Both the position numbers and the translations under genes were made by a program. DNA of 64,000 bases from Diploscapter coronatus (Eukaryota; Nematoda; Chromadorea; Rhabditida; Rhabditidae): contig OZ038423.1 of assembly GCA_964036155.1 (NCBI GenBank), forward strand, positions 37,959,249 through 38,023,248, in the 5' to 3' direction. Positions 28,201 through 42,100 of the stretch are shown one piece after another (within the stretch, counting starts at the first letter, position 1; each line of letters starts with the position of its first letter). The notes under the pieces were generated by a model. That model was given only the letters and a program-made list of their open reading frames with translations, had not been told where the DNA came from and did not search any database.

Positions 28201-30187
28201 TTTGGAACACCTTTCTCAAAAATTGGTCGGGATCTTTGTTATGAATATTCTTGCAAAGGTTAGATAACGTCTATTTACTAGCATTTATAATTATTGTATG
28301 AAAATTGAAAGAAATTGCAAAATGTCCTAATCAATTTCCTTTGTCTTTCGAGGCAAATGTCAAACTTCCTCGTTTTGCCTTAAGTATCCGTATATTACCT
28401 GAGAATTCATATGATTCGATCGCGAAAAGCGCGTTGTTTTCAGTTGAAAATCGCGCCGCGGTCATAAATTTCGAGCAATTTGAAACGCCAATATTTATGG
28501 CCGTATTTTCGAAGCTTCAAAGATTAAAAAAGTCGGCTATTTTTGGCATTTTTATCAAGTAATAGATATATCTTATATTATATCTATTTTCAATATATAT
28601 TTGTATATTTATTTATGTTACTTCAAATATTCCCTAAAAGTATTAATGAGTCGACTTTTTCTTTCCTTCTTCTGGCTGCAAATATAATTGAGCCGGAAGC
28701 CAATTAGCATTTTGTCCCGTGCGTGTGCGCCTTTGCTTATTATGAGAAGGGTTATTCAAGTTATTATGAGTCTAAGTAAGGGGTCGCATTTTTACTCGCT
28801 CGCACTCATCAAACTGTTCTTGTATATTTGTTTGTATTTACTTAGTGGATTTATTAATCATAAACCTTAGCACAAGCTATTCATTTTCACTTATTATATT
28901 TTATCATTATCTTATAGATACCATATTAGAACATATTTCTATATTTTATAATTATGTATTTCTATCATCCTATTTGATAGATACTTTAAGACATACATTT
29001 CATCCTTTACTTTATTACTCATAATTAGATACATTTTCATATCACTTCCACAAAATATTGGACTTTCACAAGCGACATTCATAATTCCTGTGATATTGCG
29101 TTTTATCCAATTTAAATGTTCATGTCCTACATCATTCAGCGTCATATTCTCGGGTCCATTTCGTGCTAAGGAAACGAGGCTCTTATTTTATGAGCGAATT
29201 TTGAAGTTTGACCCTTTAAAAATGTGGGCTTCAAAACCTTCCCTATTTGATTTTGCAAAAAGAAGCCGTATTTTGAAAATGTCTCGTACAAAAATTGGGG
29301 AAAAGACAAAGTTTCTGGAAACGCACGTGGGAGGCCAATGTCAAAAATTTCATGCATTAAATAACGATGTCGAAGGCTTTTTTTTCTTCCCGACATTTCT
29401 CCGATTTTTTCGCTTTCCTGCACTTCTTTAAGTCCGCAAAATGTCGACTACAAACTCCTTCGTTACCTGGTGGAAACAATAGATGGCAAAATTTGTCGTC
29501 GCTTGAATTTTCTTAAAAATTTCAGTTTATATTCTCAATATAATATTTTCTCACCCTCTTTATTTTGTGCTCAATTCGTTTTTTCCTTTTCCCATACTAT
29601 TTCTTTATTTCCTTAGTTAGTCGGGCCGAGTGTCTAGTCAAATCGAATTTATTCCATCACAGTTGTTGGTCTCTAAGTTGGGCAGGCTTTTTTCGAGATA
29701 TCCCAGACAACTTTTCAGGTCTATCCCTAAGTATATCTCAAAATATTCTAAATCTTATGCGCAAATGAGTAGTGGGAGCTTGTAGAAATTTGCCAATATT
29801 TAGATACTTCTAAATGTTATATATTTTATAATATATAATAGTATATAGAAGATAATAAAAATTTCCTATATATTTTTAAAGATACACAAATTTCCCCAAC
29901 TCATTTAGCTATGCATTCCTCCTTAGCCCTATGATATTCTTTAACCTTAGCAATTCTTTTGAGTTTGAGCGCGATTCACGTTTGTTTATGAAGTTTATGC
30001 ATTATTGATCGAGTTTTCTTCATTCCGGTTTCATTTTTTGCTTCTAATCAATAATTTATATCCCGAATTTTCAGATTCATGAAGATCATTTGAACTCGAG
30101 AGGATGATATGACTACTGAATTCATTGGTTGAATTTGAATTTACCTATATATTTGATATACTAACTCTATTCTAATCTAATTTAAAC
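25283..30187. other. Gene-poor region, 4.9 kb
   Basis: AT-rich DNA with a purine-rich block at about 25960-26330 and pyrimidine-rich sequence up to about 26450. The longest open frames (up to 113 codons at 29090-29431) have poor composition, no recognisable domain and no matching splice partners. The right end should hold the tomosyn promoter. I see no gene I can support. Confidence 0.45.
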
Positions 30188-33100
30188 ATGGATAAGGCTA
30201 AGAAGAAGTACGGATTTATATATTATAGTTACTAGCTCTTAAAGATAAAAACTTTAAAATTAAATAAAGTTTTAAATTAATAAACTTATTTCCTCGTCTG
30301 ATTTGTATTTTTTAAAATTTAAATCAATTAATTTTAGGTTTGCATCGGCTATCGACGGCATAAGACAGCACTATAATAAAACTGATATTAGTGTCGAGGA
30401 GAAAATTCAACCGGAGCACTGTTTATTCGCTAAGGTTCGGCTAATTTTATGAACAATTACAAATTCTGAACTTGTAAATTTTATTTATATTAAATTTCTG
30501 TCTTTGATATAGATATATATAAAATAATTGAATATCTTATATTGTTGATGCCGAAATCTGGGAGGCCGAAAATGAAGGGAAAGAAGCTATTTTAGAGCCA
30601 ATCTTCCTCCTTTTTGTGAGCTAATTCTCGATTTTTAGCCATTAAAAATAACCGTGCATCACTTTGCACGCCTCCTAGACTTCGGCATCAACAATATATC
30701 TTAGGTTTTTAAACTTATTTCGTTATTCTTTTGAAAAATGGAACATTTTAAAAATTCTGGCAAAAAATGATGTTAGAATTCATGTATATGGTTGCGTGTT
30801 TGTTCCTTCGAATTTTGCTGACTGAATTTCGAATGTTTTGGTGGGGTTTTCGGCTGCAGCAAATCCCGTGACTCCATCAAAGTGCAGGACGAGCGTGAAA
30901 TTGGGTGTTACACCGCTGTCCAAACGCGCGCCAAATCAACCGAAAAATGCGCAAAAAAATTATTTAATGCGCAGAAACGTCGCAGAACTCGACAAAATCG
31001 AGAATATTTGAAATATAAGTCATAAAAGTCTTGTAATTTCTAAATCCACAAGATTTGCATGATTTCATTTCATATACTCTTGCAAAACTCACAATTCCTA
31101 GTCTTCTTACCTCAAGCACCCTTGAAGCTGCGCTCCCATAGAATAAAAATTTCTCTAGAATAAAATGATAATAATAATCTCCACTGTGAGAATTATATTT
31201 CGCGTTTTCGGAAATTCGCCGTTATTTTTTTCGTGAAGCGGAAAAATAGGAGTTTCTTTCACAAGGCTGTTCGAAAATTCTGTCGATTTCTATGAAGCGC
31301 GAATGTGGTGCTGAAATAGAAAGAGCTTTTGGTAGATTTAAAGAATGCGATCCCTAAAATAGGACATAGCTCGCCGAAGGACAATAGAAATGGGAATACC
31401 GAAAAAGGGGGGAGAGGGGCCTAAAATATGTGACAAAGCCCTGGTGAAATGAACATTTTATTGTGCGAAAAAAGCAGAAATTACATGGAAAATGAACAAT
31501 TTCTTTTGAAAAATATCAAATTATAAAATGAAATTGTCAGATTTGCCGTCACGGCTATCCCGACGATGCGAGGTGTATGGCTTATGACCCGGTTCAGAAG
31601 TTGTTAGCAATTGGTACAGGCCATGGAATCGTTCGAATGATCGGTATGACTTATTTCTATAAGACTTCTCAAATTTTTAATACATACCTAGGATTTCCAT
31701 TCACTTGTATAACAATATGTTTAGGTGAATCTGGAGTGGATTACTTACTCAAACACGAGGGTGAACAAGCAGTCAACCATGTGCAATTTTTGGTTAACGA
31801 GGTTGTGGAGTTTAAATCTAGGACTTGTAAAAATAAAGAAGTCTTCAGGGAGGTCTTATAACGGCTTGTTCAAATGATATGATTCATTTATGGAACTTTC
31901 GGCAAAAAACACCCGAGGTATGGCGACTTTCGTTTTGATGTACTACTTTCGCTGCTTTAGGTAGTTCATTCTCTACAGCTAACTAAGGACTCGGTAACCT
32001 GCATCCATTTGCCGATATCTGGGAAATGGCTGTATGTGGGGACGGATAAGGTATATATTTTGTATTAGAAAAATAGCATATTGGCACTATATATCAAAAT
32101 AACGGCAACGCTGTAAACCGCAAACCGCACGAAATGCGAAACAGTGTGGGAAAATGGATCCTAGCAGCCAATACCCTACCCTAGCCATACACACTGTTTC
32201 GCATATCCTGAGATCTTGATGTCGCGCGGTTTTCGCATAGCCCAAAAATAATATTTATTTCGTAAAGATTTTCATTTTCGTTTTAGGGCAACGTTTACTT
32301 CGTCTCCCTAGCGACGTTTCAGATGAGCTCCTATGTGATAAACTGGAATAAAGCGATAGACTTGTACGAGAGGCTTAAAAATTCGAGAGAGTAAAATTTA
32401 AAATTTTTAGATCTTGTCGAATCCACCCCGGTGCCGTGAAGCAGTTAACTGTTTCTCCAACCGATCCTTTAAAACTAGTGATCGCTTATGAGAAAGGAGT
32501 CGTGGTAATTTGGAATATAACGACGAAGGAAGTGGATAGATTTCCGCTAGATCCGCCTATTAAATGTGTTAGGTAAACAATTAGCAGTATCTTAAACTGT
32601 ATAATATAATGCATATATAAAATAGAGTTTATTCCTATTGTAAGCTCTGAAACTTCTATTTTAGATTTAGAAATATTTTAAATCATACGTTTATAGCTGG
32701 CACTACGACGGCAAGAAGATTCTGACCGGCAATGTGGATGGTTCGATTTGCGTGTACAACGTTAAAAAGACTTCTGAAGCGGAGCAACGCTCCACTCCCC
32801 ACGGCACTGCCCCGTGCCGGCCGATCACTCAAATCGAGTGGAAGCATCAGAGCGAGTCGGAGCCGTTCATTATCTATTCTGGAGGTACTATTTCGAAACG
32901 TAATAAATAATATTAAGAAAGAAAAACATTTTCTCGCATCGGGGATAGGTTCAATCTGAAAACATAGAAAAATGTGATTTTTCTACGAAATGGGAAACGC
33001 GAAGATCGCAGTTCGCGAGTCCCCTCCGTCCTCTTTCATATAGTACCTGTCTGTCTAAGTCTTGGAAAGATTGTTCTAAACTTTATTTCAAAAGTGATAC

Positions 33101-36100
33101 ATTTCTTAAACTAAAAATGAGACAAAAATTCAAGGCATGCCGGCGGACGACGGCCTGCCCGTTCCAGCACTAACCGTACTTCGAGGGGGTCGTTCCGCGA
33201 CGGTTCTCGAATTGGACTACCCGATCATCTCATTTGTTCCCCTGTCTCAAATCGCCTACAACTCGTGTCCCCAGCAGCCACATTCAATTGCCGTACTATT
33301 AAAAGGGGATTTAATGGCCCTGGATTTGCAGAACCCGGGGTAATCATTATATTGCTAATGGCCGACAACTTAAGACAATAAATAGTGCATAGATTCGAAT
33401 ACGCAAAGTGTGCATTGCGTATGCATATGAATAGTCGTCGAACTTTTCTTCTGAGTATCATATAATCGCGTAGTCTGCTGCAAATAACGCGCTTCAAAAG
33501 TCCGCGCCGTTTACTTCGTCTCAAGTAATCGGTTATTTACAATAAGAGAAACATAAAAATAATTTAAATTATAAGAAAAAACTTCGAGAGTATTTGATTT
33601 TTTTAAAATAAAAATTAGTTCTTAATGTTTAGATTCCTCAACATCGAATCACCGCACGCGATGGATATCCACGAAAGCCCCGTGACTACCATTGCATATT
33701 ACTCCGACTGTCCTTTGGACCTAATTGGAGCGCTAGCTTTAGTCGGAACGAAACAACGAAAGAAGGACTATAGCCAGAGGGTATCTTTCTTTGAACTCTT
33801 ATAATCTTTGAACTTACCAATTTCAGTCCTGGCCTATTAACGGTGGTTTGGGTCGCGACTGCGCTACGGGACATCAAGAGTTGATTTTGACTGGGTAAAT
33901 CATTTCTTTAATATTTAAATAGATAGACATTTTACGGTTTCTGTTATATGATATAATAAAATTTTAACGAGTTTTTTATATGGCTAAAAATTTACAAGTC
34001 TTTTTAATAAGATATAGAGTTTTTTAATGGATCTTTGGTTTCAGACATAAGGATGGAACGGTCAGGTTCTGGCAGGCCTCTGGAGAGAACTTGCAAATTT
34101 TATACCGACTAAAAACGGCGTCGCATTTCGAAAGGCTTGAGGAATTCGAAGGGTCGGATAAAGTCTCGCACGCAGTCAAGAATATTCAACTATGTTTGGA
34201 CGTAGGAAACCTTTCAAACATGAAAAAACTTATGAAATATTTTAAGTCTCGACAATTACTAATCGGGGGCGTTTCCGGCCAAGTCACGCTATTCCGATTT
34301 TTGAAGGCCGAAAGTTTGAATACTATTGCGGTAAGCTTACAATATTGTTGCTTGGAGGGCAAAGTCGATGTTCATTCCGCAATTAGAAATCGAATTTGAG
34401 AACAAAATAGTGAGCCGTGTAGAAGGGAAACGGGAGACGAGTAGCGTAATCTTTGGATATCGACGTGCTCTCTCCAATCAATAATATACCTTACACATTA
34501 TAAAATATACGTAAAATCAATAAAAAATAGTCTAAAAAGAGTTTAATAGTCATTTTTATGTCATGCATTAAAAATTAATTATGTACCCTAAAAATTTTTA
34601 TGTTAGGTCGTAAACATACCGCTTCTTGGTTCCGCGTCGACCTCTTATGCTCCAGCACAAACTCCGGACGATCGTTCATCGAACACGAAAGAGGAAAAGC
34701 AAGTAAAGCGGCAGAGAAAGGTTAGAAAATAATTAAATAGACTTCGTTAGGGTAATTAGTTTCAACCAAATAGAATAATTACCTCAAATAATTACTTTAA
34801 ACTCTCCTAATCCAACTCTTAGAATCGTAGCGGGTGTTGCTATATAAAACGATTAACGTTCTGTAGAATGGTAACGAAATAAGCTATACTTGCTTCTCTA
34901 AATTGCTATTTTAACGTAATTTAAATGAGTTATGCCTCTAAAGTTGAGTATTTTAAAATTCAAGAAAATTGCTTCAGCACCTTCGGAGCTTAATGAAACA
35001 GCGCCTCTCGTATCACTTCTCCCTATCCAGCCACCACTTAGAGTTATGGGCGAGAAATTTATATAAGAATTGAGCATTTTTGATAGAATCCATTGTCGAT
35101 TATGGTCTATTTTTGAAGATTTTCTATCAATTTGTATGATTAAATTACAAAAATAAGACCATATTTCGATAAAATTTCGTGAAGAGAATGAATGCCCGGA
35201 CTTGGATAAAATCACACTTGAAACGTGTTTCTTAGAAACCCACAATTTTTCGTCGCATTTTCTAACTTTAGCTATTTCTTCGAAAGATAGACCTTTCTGA
35301 ATGATATTTTACTTATAAAATGCACATTTTTCTATTCGAAAATTTTCTACCTTTCAATCTTTCGCTATCTAACTAACCTATTATTGCGTTTACGCATTTT
35401 TCAAGAATCCTAGAAAAGTGGCATGACTTTGCAAGATTTCTAGTTGACTTTTCCTAGAGTTCAATCAAATGCAAGTTCTTGAATGAAGATATCGTGGGTA
35501 GAGGAAAGTTACGAGTAAAATAGTCGGTTTTAACTGCATAAAATGGGAGCCTCTAGCTTTACCTAATTCTTTTTTTTTCATTTTTTATCCATTAGTATTG
35601 AATGTTTCAATATCTGCAAACCACCGTAACACTTTCGTTTCTCTATTGGGGGACTCGAAAGCCAAGCTCTTTCACGAAGTTCGACTTTTTAGGTTATGTC
35701 TCGGGACTCGACACATTCGCCGGATACCAGCGATGCATCGGGGGACGAGAGAATTCTGCCTTTTAAGGTTCGCGGTGCTCCCGTGAAAAGGCCTCCGGGA
35801 TACCAGGTTCTTAAAAATCGGTGACATTTAGGAAAAGTTTAAAGTTTAGCCCGAACTAGCCTGCCTCATACCATGGCATTCTCATCACGCTTCGGATACT
35901 CTGACCTCGATGGCTCTGAATTCAGCGTATGGAGTGATAGCTTTGGGTTTGAAAAGAAAAGAAAATCGAAAATTTTGAAAATAACAAAGGGCATTTTTAG
36001 GCACAGTAAACGGCCTAGCGCTGATAGACATAGCGCAATGCGCCTTGATCTACGCTTGGACGAGTGCGGAACTGTACGGGTCTGATCCGACCCCCGCAAT

Positions 36101-39100
36101 ACAGCTCTCGAACCCCCAACATTCCATGGAATGCCAGAGTCCTGGAGAGGTACGTTCAAGAAAAAAACTTCCTATCTAAAAACGATTTTTAAGTTCAATT
36201 TTTTGAATGTTTTGATGTAGAGAAGTGTGCGAGTTTTTGCTTGGAGAAAGAATTTGAAACCTTAGTTTTTTTGCTAATTGTCTGAAATTCGTCGTGTTTT
36301 GCTAACGGGGGTTGCAGAGGAGTTTAGGACTTAAGAATATTCGGCCGTTAACTCCGCGACAGACTTTGTTTTAAACTAATGCTTGCTTTTATCGGTGTTT
36401 CAGTCGCCGCGTTGCAAGACTAACGGTCACGCCGAGGCAGTGATTCAAGAAGATCGAACCATCACGAGGGATTCCTCGACTTCTCAGTCGGTGAAGCACT
36501 ACAAGTCCGGGGGTGTGGTTGGAATCATCCGCCGGAACACTGCGGAACTCGCCTCGGCGATCCGGGAGAAGTACCAGGCCCACAGCGGACACAGTACCCC
36601 CAGTAACTCTGCGCAAAACACCCCCAGGGACATTCTGACAGATCGACCGGACGACTTCGATGAAGAAGAGCAGGAGGAAGAGAGGAGGCCCAGCCAACGG
36701 ACCTATTCGGTCAAAGGAGCGATTGTCAGAAGACTTACGAAGAAGAAAGAACTGTCCAGAAGCCGAAGTTTCCACTCACACATTTCAGAAGAAGGTAAAG
36801 CTTGCTTCATTTTATAGAAGACTTGGAAATAATAGTTTTTTATTGGAAAGAGAAATGTTATGTCCATTTTGATTAATAATAAAGTGTCGTTATCTGCATT
36901 CTTCGGATGCTTTTACGTTTAACTTTTCATTGTATTAATTTTTCATGTAGAAGTACGTAGATGAATATGTATTATTTTCTCATGCTTAACTTGTAGGTGT
37001 TATTGTGCAGTCTAGTGTCTTATCAGGCCGTTCGCGTAAGAACGTGAAGGTTTTCCTTAGGGACGGGACAAGCGAGTTTTAGCTGAGGACACAGTTTTGT
37101 AGAGAATTTCAAGCTGATTCTAATGAGCTATCTCTGACAACGAAAAAATGACGTCACAGCGAGTTATGACGTCACAAAGTACGGTAGTACGGAAAAACGC
37201 GAAATTGTTCAAAAACGGTATTTCGCGCCTATTTCTGCTCCGATTGAGCTGAAAACTTCATATTATATGTATTTTGGTATGAGGAATCCATTTTTGATGT
37301 TTATTTGAGTATAGAAAAATATTCAATACCTTTTTTATTTCTCTGAAAAAAATTTTAAGTGAAATTTTTTCAGTTTTTGGCTTTTTTCATATCGAAATCG
37401 TCATTTCCCCAACATAATTTACACATCATTAGAAAGAGCGTTTCAAGACGAATCTAATGATATAGGAAATTTCGAAAAATAAGTGCAATCTCATGACGAT
37501 TTGCCCCATCAAATGCAGCCTACAGCATGCAGAAAGAGGAAAAAGCTAAAGTAAACTGTGAATGTCATCGCAAAATGGAGTTTTCAGCCGGAGATTTTTA
37601 CATATCTGGAAAGTGGATGTTTTAATGATTTAAAAAATATCTTACAGTTTTTTTTATAATACTTCCACAATGAAATTTTTTTAGCTGCAGCCTCCGGAAT
37701 TCAAATTGAGAAAAGGCATAAGCTTCGGTTCATGGACTTTTTTCGGCGTAAATCGACATTTCCTCGTCATGATTTATACATCATTAGAAAGAGCGTTTCA
37801 AGACGAATCTAATGATATAGGAAATTTCGAAAAATAAGTGCAATCTCATGTCGATTTACGTCGGAAAAAGTACAGGGTGTTTCAAGTTTATCTTCCCAAT
37901 TTACTTTTTGAATAACTTTTTTATTTTCCATCCAAATTGAGTACGGTTTTTGCATGGTACTCTCCTTGTCTTATGGTTTTGTTTGATACAATTCTTGAGT
38001 CGAAACCAATTACCCATACCCATAAAACCACCTGTTTTTCCGAAAAGCTAATTTTTGATATCTAAGAAAATTTTCAAAAATTCATAACTTCCTTATTTCT
38101 GAAGCAAATTGAATGATTCCTTTTTTATTCGACAGCATTTAGTCTCTAGATTATCAGATAATAAAATAAAATTTTTTTGAATATCAATTTCTGCGGAAAT
38201 GCGCACTTTTCGCGTCTTAATTGCGGACTTTTCATAATGTCCTGGGTTTACGCGTAAATGACGTCCGAAAAATCTGTCCTTCCAGTATGTTGTGCAGAAT
38301 GACACGACGAACAACTTTTATTTCAGGACCGACCTCGGATTCATTACCGTTAGGGCTCCAGAATTTTTTGAAATTCGACGACCAATTATTGCAAAGTGTC
38401 GTTTTGACGGAAATTTTCAAAAAATCATAACTTTCTTACTTCTAAACCAAATTCCATGATTATTTTTTTATTTTGTAGATCTTATCGAGGAGATTATGAG
38501 AAAAATAAAAATTTTAAGTAAAAAAAATATTTTTGTAGGGAAAAAATTACTCGAAATTACCCCATATACCCGTACTGGGTTTACAGGTAAATGGCGTTGG
38601 AAAAATCCGTCCTTCCAGTATGTTGTGTAAAATGACATGCTGAACAACTTTTGTTTCAGGACTGAGGTCGGATTCACATCGGTATGAGCTCTAGAATTTT
38701 TAGAAGTTCGACGACCAATTATTGCAAAGTGTCGTTTGGACAGTAAATTTCAAAAATTCATATCTTCCTATATTTCTAACAAAATTCCATGATTATTTTT
38801 TTATTTTGTAGATTTTCAATAGAATAATAAGGAGAAAATAAAAATAAAATTTTAGAATAATATTTTTGGTAAGAAAAAGTTACTCTAAGATACCCCATAT
38901 ACCCGTACTACCTATACGCGTAAATGACGTTGGAAAAAATTGTCCTTTCGATATGTTGTGCAGATGGATATGATGAACAACTTTTGTTCCAGAAGTTATT
39001 TTAGAATATGCACACACAGGGAGTTATAAATTTTTGAAAATTTTTACTAAAAAAGCATTATGCTGAATTTGGCCGTCGAACTTCAAAAAATCCTGGAGCC

Positions 39101-42100
39101 TCAACGATAATGAATCCGGAGTTGGTCCAACGACAAAAGTTGTTCGCCATGTCATTCTACGCAACATATCGAAAGGACAAATTTTTCCAACGTCATTTAC
39201 GCGTAAACCCAGGACATTATGAAAAGTACGCAATCAAGACGCGAAAAGTGCGCATTTCCGCAGAAATTGGTATTCAAAAATTCTTATTTTTTTACCTGAT
39301 AATCTAGAGACTAGATGCTGTCGAATAAAAAAGGAATCATTCAATTTGCTTCAGAAATAAGGAAGTTATGAATTTTTGAAAATTTTCTTAGATATCAAAA
39401 ATTAGCTTTTCGGAAAAACAGGTGGTTTTATGGGTATGGGTAATTGGTTTCGACTCAAGAATTGTATCAAACAAAACCATAAGACAAGGAGAGTACCATG
39501 CAAAAAACCGTACTCAATTTGGATGGAAAATAAAAAAGTTATTCAAAAAGTAAATTGGGAAGATAAACTTGAAACACCCTGTACTTTTTCCGACGTAAAT
39601 CGACATGAGATTGCACTTATTTTTCGAAATTTCCTATATCATTAGATTCGTCTTGAAACGCTCTTTCTAATGATGTGTAAATTATGTTGGGGAAATGACG
39701 ATTTCGATATGAAAAAAGCCAAAAACTGAAAAAATTTCACTTAAAATTTTTTTCAGAGAAATAAAAAAGGTATTGAATATTTTTCTATACTCAAATAAAC
39801 ATCAAAAATGGATTCCTCATACCAAAATACATATAATATGAAGTTTTCAGCTCAATCGGAGCAGAAATAGGCGCGAAATACCGTTTTTGAACAATTTCGC
39901 GTTTTTCCGTACTACCGTACTTTGTGACGTCATAACTCGCTGTGACGTCATTTTTTCGTTGTCAGAGATAGCTCATTAGAATCAGCTTGAAATTCTCTAC
40001 AAAACTGTGTCCTCAGCTAAAATTCATTTGGCCACACGGTTTCACGTTCTTACGCGAACGGCCTGTTATATAGCTGCATTTTCGGGTTAACCTTCGGGCT
40101 TTTGATAACTAACCAGACCTAGGGAGGACGATTGTCAGAAAGCCCGAGCATATTTTCTTAGCAAATTTCTCTCTCCAGCCTATAATTAGCCAAACTTTTC
40201 ACCAGTGCGACCTACCTCCCTATAGTTTGGTTTCGTCTGGCGAAAGTGCTCCCTAGGTCTGTAATTAATCATTCTTGTTTGAAACGGATTTTCTGCAATG
40301 TCTATTTAGATATTGTGGCCTAAGTTTGAAGTGCTTGTACATATATTAGACAAGAACTCTGTCCATTCGATCTCTGGAGTTCATATAAAATGGATAGATT
40401 CAGATTAATTGATATCTTAGGATCACTTTATACCATAAGTATTGATTCGGACCATAAATTTTCTAGCAATCGACCTCTTCAAATGATGGAAATCGTAACG
40501 CCTTACAAAGAGTGAACACGGAAAACACTTCATCGAATCATATAACTTCGGCAAATAGCTCTAAATCACTAAAACTGGACTCCAAACGACCTCAACTTTT
40601 CAAGACCCAATCGGTAGTCGAAACTAATGGGTCTTCGTCGAGAGGTAACGAGGGTTGAAATTGAACTTTTATCATTTTCTTCTGGCTTTAATTGTATTTT
40701 TTGGCAACTTGGAAACCTCAAGCCATGCGAAATAGTGTGAGAAAAGAATCGTTTTCCCTACCATCCCTCAACCTATTTCGCATGGCTTCAGGGCTTGAGG
40801 TTTTCAAACAGCCGTATTTTTCTATTTGTATTAGTTTTATTGTTGAGCATTTTTACATTATCTACGATTTTGCTGTTTGATCTGGAAAAAAATTAAACGT
40901 AGGAAGAATCGAACTTTAGGTGAGACGCCGCGAGACTCCCCTCGCCAGACAATCGCGCCATTGAGCACTAACTTATCCGCAAGCTCTCATTCTCTTGAGA
41001 TTTACAACGGATCGATAGCTCCCGGGGAAGCGGTTACCAATTTGCAATTCATGAATTCATCTTCGAAAAGAAACGGTAAAATAAGATACCACTTTACATC
41101 CAAAGTTCCCAAACTTCTACCATTTCAGACCCAAAGACCGGCCCATGCCTGTGGGTTGGTACGTCGAGCGGTGCAATGCTAGCTTTGAACCTTCTACTGC
41201 CTACAGATCGAATAAATTCAACTGTGGTAGTCGCTCCGTCCGGTTAGTTAATTACCCCCTAATTAAGATGAGATAATCGCCCACCAATTAACTCTAAGTG
41301 ACGCACTTAATTGGGCTTACATCATTTTACTACTGCTTTCATTTCTGTAATGGCATTACGAACTTCTATCTCTTTCTATGACTAACTTTCAATCAAAACT
41401 TTAACTATGAAATGACTGGTGTATGAAACTTAACCTACTGTTAATAATCATAACCCCAACCTCTGTATTTTCATTTATCTATGCGCTTTCGTAACTCCCT
41501 TGTCTAATTAATTTCTTTCATAATCAAGTTTCAGATTCAGATAGAAATTAAAACAAGTCTTGAAAAATTGAGTTTCTCTAAAACCTCAAGAAATCTTTAG
41601 TTCGTATTAAAGCTACGCTCGGTCCCAGTGGTAAGTAGATTGGTAGATTTCTATACTTTACCTTAGAACTTGAGTAAAGTATACAATCTAAAAGTAGATG
41701 TGATGGTTAATTACCTGTAGAAATTATGATTTCTCTTCAACCTACTTCATGTTTCATCTTAATTTCTAACCTTCTCGATCTTCTGATTTTTCAAGTTTGA
41801 GTGTGAATTTGTTACGTTTGTGCATGTATTAATCACGATTTTTCTTCTTCACAAAATGTTACCCCCGAGCTTCTGTGCGTCAAAGAATTACGCGCAAACC
41901 GAGTTTTGCCGTAGAGTTTGAAGTGTACCAATGTCCGAAAAGTCCGTCGAGATTGGCGTATCTGAAATGTGTGAAATTCGAGAGCCTACATGTTAAATTG
42001 CAAAATAGGGTTCTTTGAAGCAGCTTGCCCATTTTTCTCGACTTTGGCTTCAAGTGACCCGTAAATTGATCGAGAGTTTGAGCGTAGTCCGAAAATTTGT

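Noticed and set aside
29090..29431. 113-codon open frame and an overlapping minus-strand frame
   Set aside because: Overlapping frames on both strands without domain, splice context or coding-like composition.
36389..36775. 128-codon minus-strand frame
   Set aside because: Antisense shadow of the tomosyn linker exon 36404-36794.
38093..39233. Several 60-75 codon frames on both strands
   Set aside because: They are repeated reading frames of the tandem and inverted units in the 3 kb palindrome, not a transposase.
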